Assembly: GCA_016722655.1 (NCBI GenBank)
Contig: JADKIR010000005.1
Location: 744,001 to 808,000 of the forward strand
From: Cytophagaceae bacterium
GTDB lineage: Bacteria > Bacteroidota > Bacteroidia > Cytophagales > Spirosomataceae
Direction of reading: 5' to 3'
Length of the DNA: 64,000 bases
Position 1 is the stretch's first letter. The number at the start of each line of letters is the position of its first letter. Under the pieces are notes generated by a model. It worked only from the letters and a program-made list of their open reading frames with translations, ran no database searches and had not been told where the DNA came from. Position numbers and translations under genes: made by a program. Below, piece after piece: positions 1-6,855 of the stretch.

Positions 1-99
1 CCAACCGCTTCGCATACCCTTGAAGATGTAGAATATACTATGGATAAGTTTGAAGAAGTTAAAAAGAAGCTGTCTGAAGGTGCTTATAAGCCCGAATAA
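1..99 (+). CDS. Alpha-oxoamine synthase C-terminus (partial), probably serine palmitoyltransferase-like
   Basis: This is the last 32 codons of a gene that begins before the window; frame 1 is open from base 1 to a TAA at 97-99. The tail reads THTLEDV-like (ASHTLEDVEYT) and then a lysine-rich helix ending in AYKPE. That resembles the C-termini of PLP-dependent alpha-oxoamine synthases of Bacteroidota, the family of serine palmitoyltransferase, glycine C-acetyltransferase and KAPA synthase. The serine palmitoyltransferase-like group, which starts sphingolipid synthesis, is the closest by ending. The catalytic lysine and cofactor-binding parts lie outside the window, so the subfamily call is inference. 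Confidence 0.55.
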   Translation, partial: PTASHTLEDVEYTMDKFEEVKKKLSEGAYKPE

Positions 100-161
100 T
101 AAAAAAAACAGTGTTTTATCCCATTTTTTCAGAAAAAAATAAAATTATTCTAAAAATTAAA

Positions 162-190
162 TTTGGTTATTTGAAAATAATATTAAATTG
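162..190 (+). promoter_or_regulatory. Candidate Bacteroidota-type promoter of the histone H1-like gene
   Basis: TTTG at 162-165 is followed 18 nt later by TAAATTG (184-190), one base short of the Bacteroidota -7 consensus TAnnTTTG. It would give a leader of roughly 35-40 nt before the ATG at 233. Assigned by eye only. Confidence 0.3.
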
Positions 191-232
191 CACGGAAAAC
201 GTATTATTAACACTTAAAACCCCTTTAAATTC

Positions 233-412
233 ATGAATAAGTATTCTGAACTTTATGATTTGGTAACTTCTTTGAAAGATGACTTTGACAAATTTTATGA
301 CAAGAAAAACAAGGCCGCCGGTACCAGAGTTAGAAAAGGTATGCAAGATGTAGGTGCGTGGGCAAAAGCAGTAAGAGCTGAAGTTCAGGCAATGAAAAAT
401 GCAGGTCTTTGA
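233..412 (+). CDS. Histone H1-like DNA-binding protein (Hc1 family)
   Basis: This 59-codon gene encodes a small Lys/Arg-rich protein. The N-terminal half is an amphipathic helix (MNKYSELYDLVTSLKDDF). A central AAGTRVRKGMQ segment follows, then an alanine/lysine-rich helix. The pattern matches the short histone H1-like proteins of Bacteroidota, related to chlamydial Hc1. These are thought to bind DNA non-specifically and condense the nucleoid. The AAGTRxRKGMQ block is the most conserved part of the family. The gene stands alone with its own probable promoter and a strong terminator downstream. The family call is confident; the function here is inferred from the family. Confidence 0.85.
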   Translation: MNKYSELYDLVTSLKDDFDKFYDKKNKAAGTRVRKGMQDVGAWAKAVRAEVQAMKNAGL

Positions 413-443
413 TTTTCTAAATGTGAATCTTAAAGAAATTATG

Positions 444-475
444 AAAGCCGTTCCCAAAAAGGACCGGCTTTTTTT
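444..475 (+). terminator. Intrinsic terminator after the histone H1-like gene
   Basis: An AAAGCCG (444-450) / CGGCTTT (465-471) stem encloses a 14-nt loop and is followed by a T-run. It lies between the converging histone-like and MaoC genes; the A-run on the left is weak, so it mainly serves the plus strand. Confidence 0.8.
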
Positions 476-488
476 GTGTCAGTATTTT

Positions 489-905
489 TTAATATAATTC
501 TTCATTAATAAGTGTCCCCACGCCTCTGATGGTCATTTTACCGGTTTCTTTATTGATTACCTGTGTTGCTATCTGAGCAACATGTTTTGTAGCATCAACG
601 CTTATCACTTCAAAAACTACCTGATAAGGCACATCAACTATCATAGGTCTCAAATATTCCGTTTCCTGTTTCATATAAATCGAGCCGGGACCTCCCGGAA
701 CCTCCATACCCAAAAACCGTGTAAATACACTGCTACTAAGGTGTCCGTGTATAATCGGTACCTTAAACTTGGTGGTGGCTGCGTATTCGGCATCAAGATG
801 TATGGGATTGTGGTCCCCAGTTAAATCAGCAAAAGCTTGTACATCAGCCTGTGAAAAACTAAAATCGTGTTGAAATTTCGCTCCTACGGGTATTTTTTCT
901 TTCAT
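489..905 (-). CDS. MaoC-family (R)-specific enoyl-CoA hydratase / acyl dehydratase
   Basis: The 138-residue protein is a single hot-dog-fold MaoC domain. The hydratase-2 motif is intact: Asp31 and His36 in GDHNPIHLD, inside the overhanging segment that binds acyl-CoA. Members of this length (PhaJ-like) hydrate trans-2-enoyl-CoA to (R)-3-hydroxyacyl-CoA. They connect fatty-acid oxidation with polyhydroxyalkanoate or hydroxy-fatty-acid synthesis. No PHA synthase or fatty-acid operon lies beside it, so the physiological substrate is open. It is probably a single-gene unit, with the ATG at 905 followed by MKEKIPVGAKF. Confidence 0.8.
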   Translation of the reverse strand: MKEKIPVGAKFQHDFSFSQADVQAFADLTGDHNPIHLDAEYAATTKFKVPIIHGHLSSSVFTRFLGMEVPGGPGSIYMKQETEYLRPMIVDVPYQVVFEVISVDATKHVAQIATQVINKETGKMTIRGVGTLINEELY

Positions 906-946
906 TTCTGGTTTACTTATAAAATTTTCTCAAAAATAGAAAAAAA

Positions 947-1369
947 CTAGCTGGTATGGTCACTTACAATCACCCATTTTCCATCAATTTTTTTAAATAT
1001 TAATGTAAAAAAACCACCCACATCACCTTTCTCAGGACGGGTTAGATGCCATTGACCCAAAACCCAGGCCGATTTTTTGGAATGAAAATCAATTTCTTTG
1101 ATATCAAACTTAAGTTGGCCCATTGTGGCACGATCAGGATAACTTTTAAGATAGCGGTCAAGGGTGGCATTCCATCCTTTTACAACTCCGTTTTTTCCTA
1201 TAAACTTGAGCTCATCTGATTTCCAATAGTCCTGCATAAACGTCTCGATGTCTCCTTTGTTCCAGTTTTCCTGCTGACGATTTAAAACCTCCATGATTTC
1301 TGATTTTTTTTGAGCAAAACCTGAAAAACTCATCCAGATGAATACGATTATTAAAAATACTTTCCCCAT
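947..1369 (-). CDS. Secreted SnoaL/DUF4440-like protein
   Basis: The product has 140 residues. Residues 1-19 form a signal peptide ending SGFAQ. The rest fits the NTF2-like fold of the DUF4440/SnoaL superfamily: an N-terminal helix (IMEVLNRQQENWNKGDIETFM), a central segment with GKNGVVKGW, and C-terminal strands ending KWVIVSDHTS. Such proteins form small cone-shaped pockets. They are often annotated as ketosteroid-isomerase-like without a proven reaction. The start lies close to the divergent lipid-kinase gene. The fold call is reasonable; I see no catalytic evidence. Confidence 0.7.
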   Translation of the reverse strand: MGKVFLIIVFIWMSFSGFAQKKSEIMEVLNRQQENWNKGDIETFMQDYWKSDELKFIGKNGVVKGWNATLDRYLKSYPDRATMGQLKFDIKEIDFHSKKSAWVLGQWHLTRPEKGDVGGFFTLIFKKIDGKWVIVSDHTS

Positions 1370-1403
1370 TTTTGTATACTTTTTTCAAAATTATCTTAAA
1401 AAC

Positions 1404-2270
1404 TTGACGAATCAAACTTCCATTTTTATAATTAACCCAATTGCCGGGTCCAAGAAAATTGATTTTTCTTCAGCAATTCTAAACACAATTTCCGGGCAAA
1501 ATTTGTCGGCAGAAATCGTAAAAACACAATACAAAGGTCATGCATTTGAAATTGTAGAAGAATATCTTGCCAAAGGATTCTCGCAATTTGTAGCTGTTGG
1601 AGGTGATGGCACCGTAAACGAAGTAGCCTCGGCATTGGTTGAGACCAAAGGAAGCCTGTCTATTATTCCGGTAGGCTCGGGAAATGGCCTGGCACGGGCA
1701 CTGGGAATTTCTATGAATTGGGAAAAGGCTCTTCAACAAGCTATCCATGGTACAAAAAGATTTATTGACGTAGGTTTTATTAATGAAAAGCCTTTTTTCT
1801 GCACATCCGGTATTGGATTTGACGCCCTTTGTGCCTATCATTTTGCTAAAGGGAGCCATAAAAGAGGTTTGTCAAATTATGTAAAAATCATTCTTCAGAC
1901 TTATTTTGGATATACCCCATTAAAAGTTGCCTTTCAAGGTCAGGAGGTGGAATACTTTTCTCTGACATTTGCCAATGCAAACCAATTTGGGAATGACGCA
2001 TTTATAGCCCCGGATGCTATTTTAGATGATGGAATGCTCGATTGCTCCATTATTGGTCCACACCCAAAATGGTACGGCACCATGATGGGCTATTTGCTTA
2101 TGGCAGGAAAAATAAGAACTTCAAAATACGTGGAGTATTATCGGGGGAAAAGTTTTGAATTAAAAGGACAGCCTCAATGGCTGATCCATATCGATGGCGA
2201 GTCTCTGAAATTGGAAACAGACCGAATCTCAGTTTCCATAAAGGAAAATGCCTTGGGAATTATGATTTAA
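1404..2270 (+). CDS. Diacylglycerol kinase family lipid kinase
   Basis: This is a DAGK catalytic-domain protein. It has the IINPIAGSKK strand-loop near the N-terminus and the nucleotide-binding signature GGDGTVNEV, followed by GSGNGLAR. Relatives (DgkB, YegS, BmrU) phosphorylate diacylglycerol or similar lipids at the inner membrane. An in-frame ATG at 1338 would add 22 residues that do not resemble the family and would overlap the divergent gene. The TTG at 1404 places the first strand (TSIFIINP) at residue 4, so I prefer it, giving 288 residues. The start is therefore uncertain; the family is not. Confidence 0.85.
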   Translation: MTNQTSIFIINPIAGSKKIDFSSAILNTISGQNLSAEIVKTQYKGHAFEIVEEYLAKGFSQFVAVGGDGTVNEVASALVETKGSLSIIPVGSGNGLARALGISMNWEKALQQAIHGTKRFIDVGFINEKPFFCTSGIGFDALCAYHFAKGSHKRGLSNYVKIILQTYFGYTPLKVAFQGQEVEYFSLTFANANQFGNDAFIAPDAILDDGMLDCSIIGPHPKWYGTMMGYLLMAGKIRTSKYVEYYRGKSFELKGQPQWLIHIDGESLKLETDRISVSIKENALGIMI

Positions 2271-2319
2271 TATTTTTGAAAAAAAAGAAATATTTGACTG
2301 ATTATCAATATTTTATAAT

Positions 2320-2649
2320 ATGAAAAACAATAAAGGAGGTATAGTATATTCTACCAATCCAGATTATCAATATCAGGATGATAATGCAGTTGCCAAAACG
2401 CTTTCCAATGAAAAGCAAAATTTAAAAATCTGGCTCGACCGCAAAGGTGGCGGTAAAGTGGTAAGTCGGATTGCCGGATTTATAGGTACTGAGGATGATT
2501 TGAATAATTTAAAGAAAAAAATACAGAACCTTTGTGGCTCAGGTGGCTCTGCCAAAGATGAAGAGATAATGATACAGGGAGATCACCGGGATAAGATACT
2601 GGTTTTTCTTTTAAAAGAAGGCTATAAAGCAAAAAAAGCGGGAGGTTAA
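2320..2649 (+). CDS. yciH: SUI1/YciH translation initiation factor-like protein
   Basis: The 109-residue protein carries an eIF1/SUI1 domain. Key features are KIWLDRKGGGKVVSRIAGF, a glycine-rich NLCGSGGSAKD loop and a C-terminal QGDHRDKILVFLLKEGY strand-helix. These match bacterial YciH, which binds the small ribosomal subunit and may influence start-codon selection. The N-terminal 30 residues are a polar tail. It is transcribed in the same direction as the lipid kinase about 50 nt upstream. The stop codon lies inside the terminator hairpin. Confidence 0.9.
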   Translation: MKNNKGGIVYSTNPDYQYQDDNAVAKTLSNEKQNLKIWLDRKGGGKVVSRIAGFIGTEDDLNNLKKKIQNLCGSGGSAKDEEIMIQGDHRDKILVFLLKEGYKAKKAGG

Positions 2650-2670
2650 AACTTCCCGCTTTCTTTTTTA
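2635..2670 (+). terminator. Intrinsic terminator overlapping the yciH stop
   Basis: AAAGCGGGA and TTCCCGCTTT pair around a short loop and are followed by T-rich sequence (2660-2670). The TAA of yciH sits in the loop. The structure separates yciH from the convergent peptide transporter. Confidence 0.85.
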
Positions 2671-2683
2671 TAAAATATGGCAT

Positions 2684-4183
2684 TTATTCAATTCCACCCA
2701 TCCACTTTTTGATAGGCTTGGCAAATAGCAACAATACCAATCCCGAAACTATCCCTATCACAAATACCTGATTAAACAATGAAGGCATTTGTTGTAAATT
2801 TCCTTCGGTAAATCCACCGGCAAAAATACCGGCAATGAGGTTACCCAAAGAAGCACCTACAAACCAGATACCCATAAACTGACTCACATATTGTCTTGGA
2901 GCAAGCTTGGTGTAGGAACTCAGACCAACGGGGCTAATTGAAAGCTCACCGATAGTATGCAATACATAAGTTACAGAAAGGAAAATAAAAGATGCTTTCA
3001 CACCGGTAACAGCAATATTGGCACCTAGAACCATCACATAAAATCCAACACCCATTAATATCAAACCGATGGCAAATTTCACGGGAGTTGAAGGATTCAT
3101 ATTTCGTTTTTCAAGAAATGCCCAAAGGCTGTTTACCAAAGGTGCCAACATCACGATAAATGCTGCATTGAAAAACTGAAACCATGAAGAAGGCATTTCC
3201 CAGCCAAAAAATGTTCTTTCTGTATGCCTGGAAGCAAATATCTGAAAAGAGGTTGCAGCCTGCTCGAATCCTGACCAAAATATAGAAACTGCAAAAAATA
3301 AAACTCCTAATACCGCGACTCTTTTCTTTTCAACTGTATTAAGACCACCACCAAGCAAAATGAAAAGGAAATAGGCAATCGTGATTGATACTATGATAAT
3401 TCCTGCCGCATTGGCTAAACCCTGGGCATTGGAAAAATCAATTTTTCCGGTAAAATGCAATGCTGCATATAACACCACCAATGCTCCAATTATAATGTAA
3501 AGTACATTTTTATTAATCGGTGGATGAACCACTGCATTGGTATCAGAAACCTTCACTTTGGCTGATGGTTCATCACCAATTCCTTTAAGGTAAGTGCGAC
3601 CCATAAAAATAAAGGTGATTAGTCCAAAAAGCATAGCAATAGAAGCCGTTGCAAATCCCAAATGCCAGTTTACTTTTTCGCCAATATAGCCAACCATCGC
3701 GATTCCTAAAGTAGAACCCACGTTGATTCCCATATAGAAAATAGAAAATGCTTCGTCCCTTTTCCTTCCTCCTTCGGGATAAAGCTCACCTACTATGGTA
3801 CTGATGTTGGCTTTTAGCAAGCCTGTACCAAAGGCAACTGCGACCAGACCAATATAAAATGTAGATGGACTACTTGAAATTGCCAAAATAGCGTAACCCA
3901 GTGTAATCAATCCCCCTCCATAAATTATTGATTTTTTCTGACCCAAAATATTGTCTGCAATCCAACCACCAGGTAGTGTGAGCAGATAAACTGAAGCCAC
4001 ATAAAGAGCATAAATGGAGGTGCCTTCAGCTTCTGGCAAACCCATGGCTCCCCTGGCAGTTGGGCTTATTAAAAACAACAACAAAATGGCACGCATTCCG
4101 TAATAGCCAAAACGCTCCCACATTTCGGTTAAAAACAATACAAAAAGCCCTCTTGGATGGCCAAAAAATGATTTATCTTGCAT
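2684..4183 (-). CDS. Proton-dependent oligopeptide transporter (POT/PTR2 family)
   Basis: A 499-residue polytopic membrane protein of the major facilitator superfamily. The N-terminal TEMWERFGYYGMRAILLLFL carries the POT signature ExxERFxYYG, which takes part in proton coupling. PTR2-type segments follow, with GGWIADNILGQKKSI in loop 2-3 and FYMGINVGSTLG in helix 5. The family imports di- and tripeptides with protons. Length and helix count fit bacterial Dtp proteins with two extra central helices. It is probably a single-gene unit, and peptide uptake would suit a proteolytic Bacteroidota lifestyle (inference). Confidence 0.9.
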   Translation of the reverse strand: MQDKSFFGHPRGLFVLFLTEMWERFGYYGMRAILLLFLISPTARGAMGLPEAEGTSIYALYVASVYLLTLPGGWIADNILGQKKSIIYGGGLITLGYAILAISSSPSTFYIGLVAVAFGTGLLKANISTIVGELYPEGGRKRDEAFSIFYMGINVGSTLGIAMVGYIGEKVNWHLGFATASIAMLFGLITFIFMGRTYLKGIGDEPSAKVKVSDTNAVVHPPINKNVLYIIIGALVVLYAALHFTGKIDFSNAQGLANAAGIIIVSITIAYFLFILLGGGLNTVEKKRVAVLGVLFFAVSIFWSGFEQAATSFQIFASRHTERTFFGWEMPSSWFQFFNAAFIVMLAPLVNSLWAFLEKRNMNPSTPVKFAIGLILMGVGFYVMVLGANIAVTGVKASFIFLSVTYVLHTIGELSISPVGLSSYTKLAPRQYVSQFMGIWFVGASLGNLIAGIFAGGFTEGNLQQMPSLFNQVFVIGIVSGLVLLLFAKPIKKWMGGIE

Positions 4184-4290
4184 TTTCTTATTTATTTGGT
4201 TTATTAAATATAGTTTGATAAAGGTTAATTCTAATGTCAGAAATCAAACTTACAAATGAAAAGACAAACCACCAAACATACTAAATAACA

Positions 4291-4324
4291 AAAAAGGAGA
4301 ATAGTCGACTATTCTCCTTTTTTT
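4291..4324 (-). terminator. Intrinsic terminator after the ABC permease
   Basis: A perfect inverted repeat has arms AAAAAGGAGAATAGTC and GACTATTCTCCTTTTT. On the minus strand it ends in a U-run, just downstream of the permease stop at 4344. The A/T flanks are symmetrical, so it could act both ways. Confidence 0.85.
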
Positions 4325-4343
4325 AATCCTAAACTTCACTCTC

Positions 4344-5693
4344 TTATCCCTTATAAAACAGCCATTTCCCAAGCTCTTTCCAGGTTACTTTTTTACCATA
4401 CATCAGGATACCTACACGATAGATTCGGGCAGCCAACCAGGTAGTAAATACAAATCCTCCTATCAATAATAAGACAGAAATAACTATTTGCCAAACCGGT
4501 ACTCCAAAAGGAATTCTCACCATCATGATGATTGGCGAAGTAAATGGTATCATGGATGTCCAGATGGCCAGATTACTGTTGGGGTCACGGATTACAAACT
4601 GTGCCATCATAAATGCCGCTATGATAGGTATCGTAATGGGCATCATAAACTGTTGGGTATCGGTTTCACTATCCACTGCAGCACCCACTGCTCCAAATAA
4701 TGCACTATACAACAAGTAACCTCCTAAAAAATAAAAAAGGAAAGAAACAATAATAGTGGCCATTGGGAGAGTTTCAAGAGCATCCATAATCTCTGAAACA
4801 CCACCTGCTGCACCCATTCCTGAGCCCATTTTCATGTTCTTTTTGGCCATTTCCTGGGCTTCGGGTGGTAAATTAGCCATTTGTGCCTGTGAAATTGCGT
4901 TTTGGGATTCCATCATTTTTTCACCAACTAGTTTTTGTCCAAAAAATATTACACCGCCAGAAAGCACAATCCATAAGCCAAATTGAGTTAAGCCCACCAG
5001 AGCTACTCCTACTATTTTACCTATTAATAATTGGAAAGGCTTAACCGATGAAATAATAACCTCCACTATTCGGCTGGTTTTCTCTTCGGTGATTCCACGC
5101 ATCACCTGAGCACCATAAATAAACACTGCTAAATAGATCAAAAAGGCACTTATTCCGCCCACAGCCGATGCTGCAGCAGCACTGCTTTTCTTTTCAGAAC
5201 CTTCTGACAGACTGAGGGTTTCAGATTTCACATTCATTTTGGCACTCTCCAAAACACTCTTTGTGATACCCGCCTCGGTAAGTTTTATGGTTTCTATCTC
5301 CTTTTCTATGACTCCTTCAACTTTATTCTGGAGCTCCAGACTAACACCTTTTTGTGCAAAAATCTTAACACCTGAGCCTTCAGACATAATATTTTCAGGA
5401 ATAATCACCAGGGCGTCTTTTTTGTCTTTTCCAAGCTGGGATTTAAGTTTATCGATACCTTCTTCCGAAAACGTAAATACAAATTCTTCTGAAGATTTGA
5501 ATTTCCCATTGAAAAGTCCGCTTTCATCCTTAACCATAATCTGCTTTTGATCAATAGAAGAAATTGCCGCATAAATTACCACAGCATACATGGCACCAAT
5601 TAACAAGGGTCCAAGAATGGTCATAATAATAAATGACTTTTTCCTTACTCTTGACAGATACTCTCTTTGAATAATCAGTAAAATATTTTTCAT
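4344..5693 (-). CDS. ABC-2 type transporter permease (NatB-like)
   Basis: This 449-residue permease has one N-terminal membrane helix (about residues 22-44), a large extracytoplasmic domain (about 50-180) and five or six C-terminal helices starting near residue 181. It matches the ABC-2 family that includes Bacillus NatB. The REYLSRVRKKSF amphipathic N-terminus and the GITEEKTSRIVEVIISS segment before the second helix are typical. With the ATPase encoded 9 nt upstream it should form an exporter. The substrate (ions, lipids or drugs) cannot be told from sequence. Confidence 0.88.
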   Translation of the reverse strand: MKNILLIIQREYLSRVRKKSFIIMTILGPLLIGAMYAVVIYAAISSIDQKQIMVKDESGLFNGKFKSSEEFVFTFSEEGIDKLKSQLGKDKKDALVIIPENIMSEGSGVKIFAQKGVSLELQNKVEGVIEKEIETIKLTEAGITKSVLESAKMNVKSETLSLSEGSEKKSSAAAASAVGGISAFLIYLAVFIYGAQVMRGITEEKTSRIVEVIISSVKPFQLLIGKIVGVALVGLTQFGLWIVLSGGVIFFGQKLVGEKMMESQNAISQAQMANLPPEAQEMAKKNMKMGSGMGAAGGVSEIMDALETLPMATIIVSFLFYFLGGYLLYSALFGAVGAAVDSETDTQQFMMPITIPIIAAFMMAQFVIRDPNSNLAIWTSMIPFTSPIIMMVRIPFGVPVWQIVISVLLLIGGFVFTTWLAARIYRVGILMYGKKVTWKELGKWLFYKG

Positions 5694-5702
5694 AATCTGG
5701 TT

Positions 5703-6617
5703 TTAGTTTGATTGATTAACTGCTTTAATAAACACATCATTCATGGAGGCAATATCTTCTTTAAATAGCTTTATTTCAATCTGTTGCATCAACTCAGCCA
5801 AAATTTGATTTCCTTCTACACCACTTGATGCTTTGATAACCGCCAGCTGATTGCCATCTGAAGTTTGGCTTTCTGAATGAATCGAAAAAGTCTCGCCATC
5901 TTTTAAAACTCCTTTTTCAAATTCTACGGTAAAGGTATTAGATTTATATTGTTGTTTAATGTCACTTTTCCTGCCTTCCAATACTTTTTTCGAATTATTA
6001 ATCAGAGCGATATAGTCGCATAGCTCTTCTACAGATTCCATTCTATGTGTAGAAAAGATTATCGTAGAGCCCTTTTCTTTTAGTTCAAGAATTTCATCTT
6101 TTATCAACGTAGCATTGATAGGATCAAAACCTGAAAACGGTTCATCCAAAATGATTAACTTGGGTTCATGCAAAACAGTGGCCACAAACTGAATCTTTTG
6201 CTGCATACCTTTTGAAAGGTCTTCAATATGTTTATCCCACCAGGTTTTTATATCAAACTTAATGAACCACTCTTTGAGTTTTTCCATTGCCTGCTCCTTG
6301 TTCAGGCCTTTTAGCCTTGCCAAATAAAGCAATTGCTCTCCTACTTTCATTTTTTTATAAAGCCCTCTTTCCTCCGGCAAATACCCAATTTCATATATAT
6401 TGTGATCATTGAGTGGCCTACCATCAAACAAAATGCTTCCCGCATCCGGAGCAGTGATTTGATTTACAATCCTGATTAGCGAGGTTTTCCCGGCTCCGTT
6501 GGGTCCCAATAAACCGTAAATCACGCCTTTGGGCACGGTTAAACTTACATCGTCCAATGCAGTGTGATTGGCATAGTTTTTTACAACATTTCTGATCTCC
6601 AGAATATTTTCAGACAT
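5703..6617 (-). CDS. ABC transporter ATP-binding protein (NatA-like)
   Basis: The ATPase has 304 residues from the ATG at 6617 (MSENILEIRN). An upstream in-frame ATG at 6746 would add 43 hydrophobic residues unlike the family. All nucleotide-binding motifs are present: Walker A GPNGAGKTS, Q-loop, signature LSKGMQQK, Walker B LIILDEPFSGFD and the switch His in STHRM. A C-terminal extension of about 90 residues follows the nucleotide-binding domain, as in the DUF4162 group. It lies immediately before the permease gene, so the two probably form one operon. Confidence 0.9.
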   Translation of the reverse strand: MSENILEIRNVVKNYANHTALDDVSLTVPKGVIYGLLGPNGAGKTSLIRIVNQITAPDAGSILFDGRPLNDHNIYEIGYLPEERGLYKKMKVGEQLLYLARLKGLNKEQAMEKLKEWFIKFDIKTWWDKHIEDLSKGMQQKIQFVATVLHEPKLIILDEPFSGFDPINATLIKDEILELKEKGSTIIFSTHRMESVEELCDYIALINNSKKVLEGRKSDIKQQYKSNTFTVEFEKGVLKDGETFSIHSESQTSDGNQLAVIKASSGVEGNQILAELMQQIEIKLFKEDIASMNDVFIKAVNQSN

Positions 6618-6817
6618 AGTGAACAGTTTTTTTGCCAAAAATACTACGCTAATTAGAAAGAATAATATAAAATATTTAGAAGGATAAAATTTGTGGTAAA
6701 TGGAAATATTGATTTTCAAAAAATATAACTCCTGTTTCTTTATCATATATTTTGCTTTTTTTTGAAAGTAAATGGCTTTTTTTTTAAAGAGAAAAATAAA
6801 TAATTGAAATAGTAGTT

Positions 6818-6825
6818 TAAATTTG
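6818..6825 (+). promoter_or_regulatory. -7 promoter box before PBP1A
   Basis: TAAATTTG matches the Bacteroidota -7 consensus TAnnTTTG and would start transcription about 20-25 nt before the PBP1A ATG. No TTTG is seen at the expected -33 position. Confidence 0.4.
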
Positions 6826-6855
6826 CGAAAAGGGTTTGAAGTATAAATCTGAGAA

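Noticed and set aside
167..457. 96-codon minus-strand reading frame
   Set aside because: It is antisense to the histone H1-like gene, has a biased composition and no family resemblance.
4291..4324. Perfect palindrome as an operator
   Set aside because: The flanking A and T runs and its position after the permease stop make it a terminator.
6618..6746. N-terminal extension of the ABC ATPase from ATG 6746
   Set aside because: The 43 extra residues are hydrophobic and foreign to the family; ATG 6617 gives a normal N-terminus.
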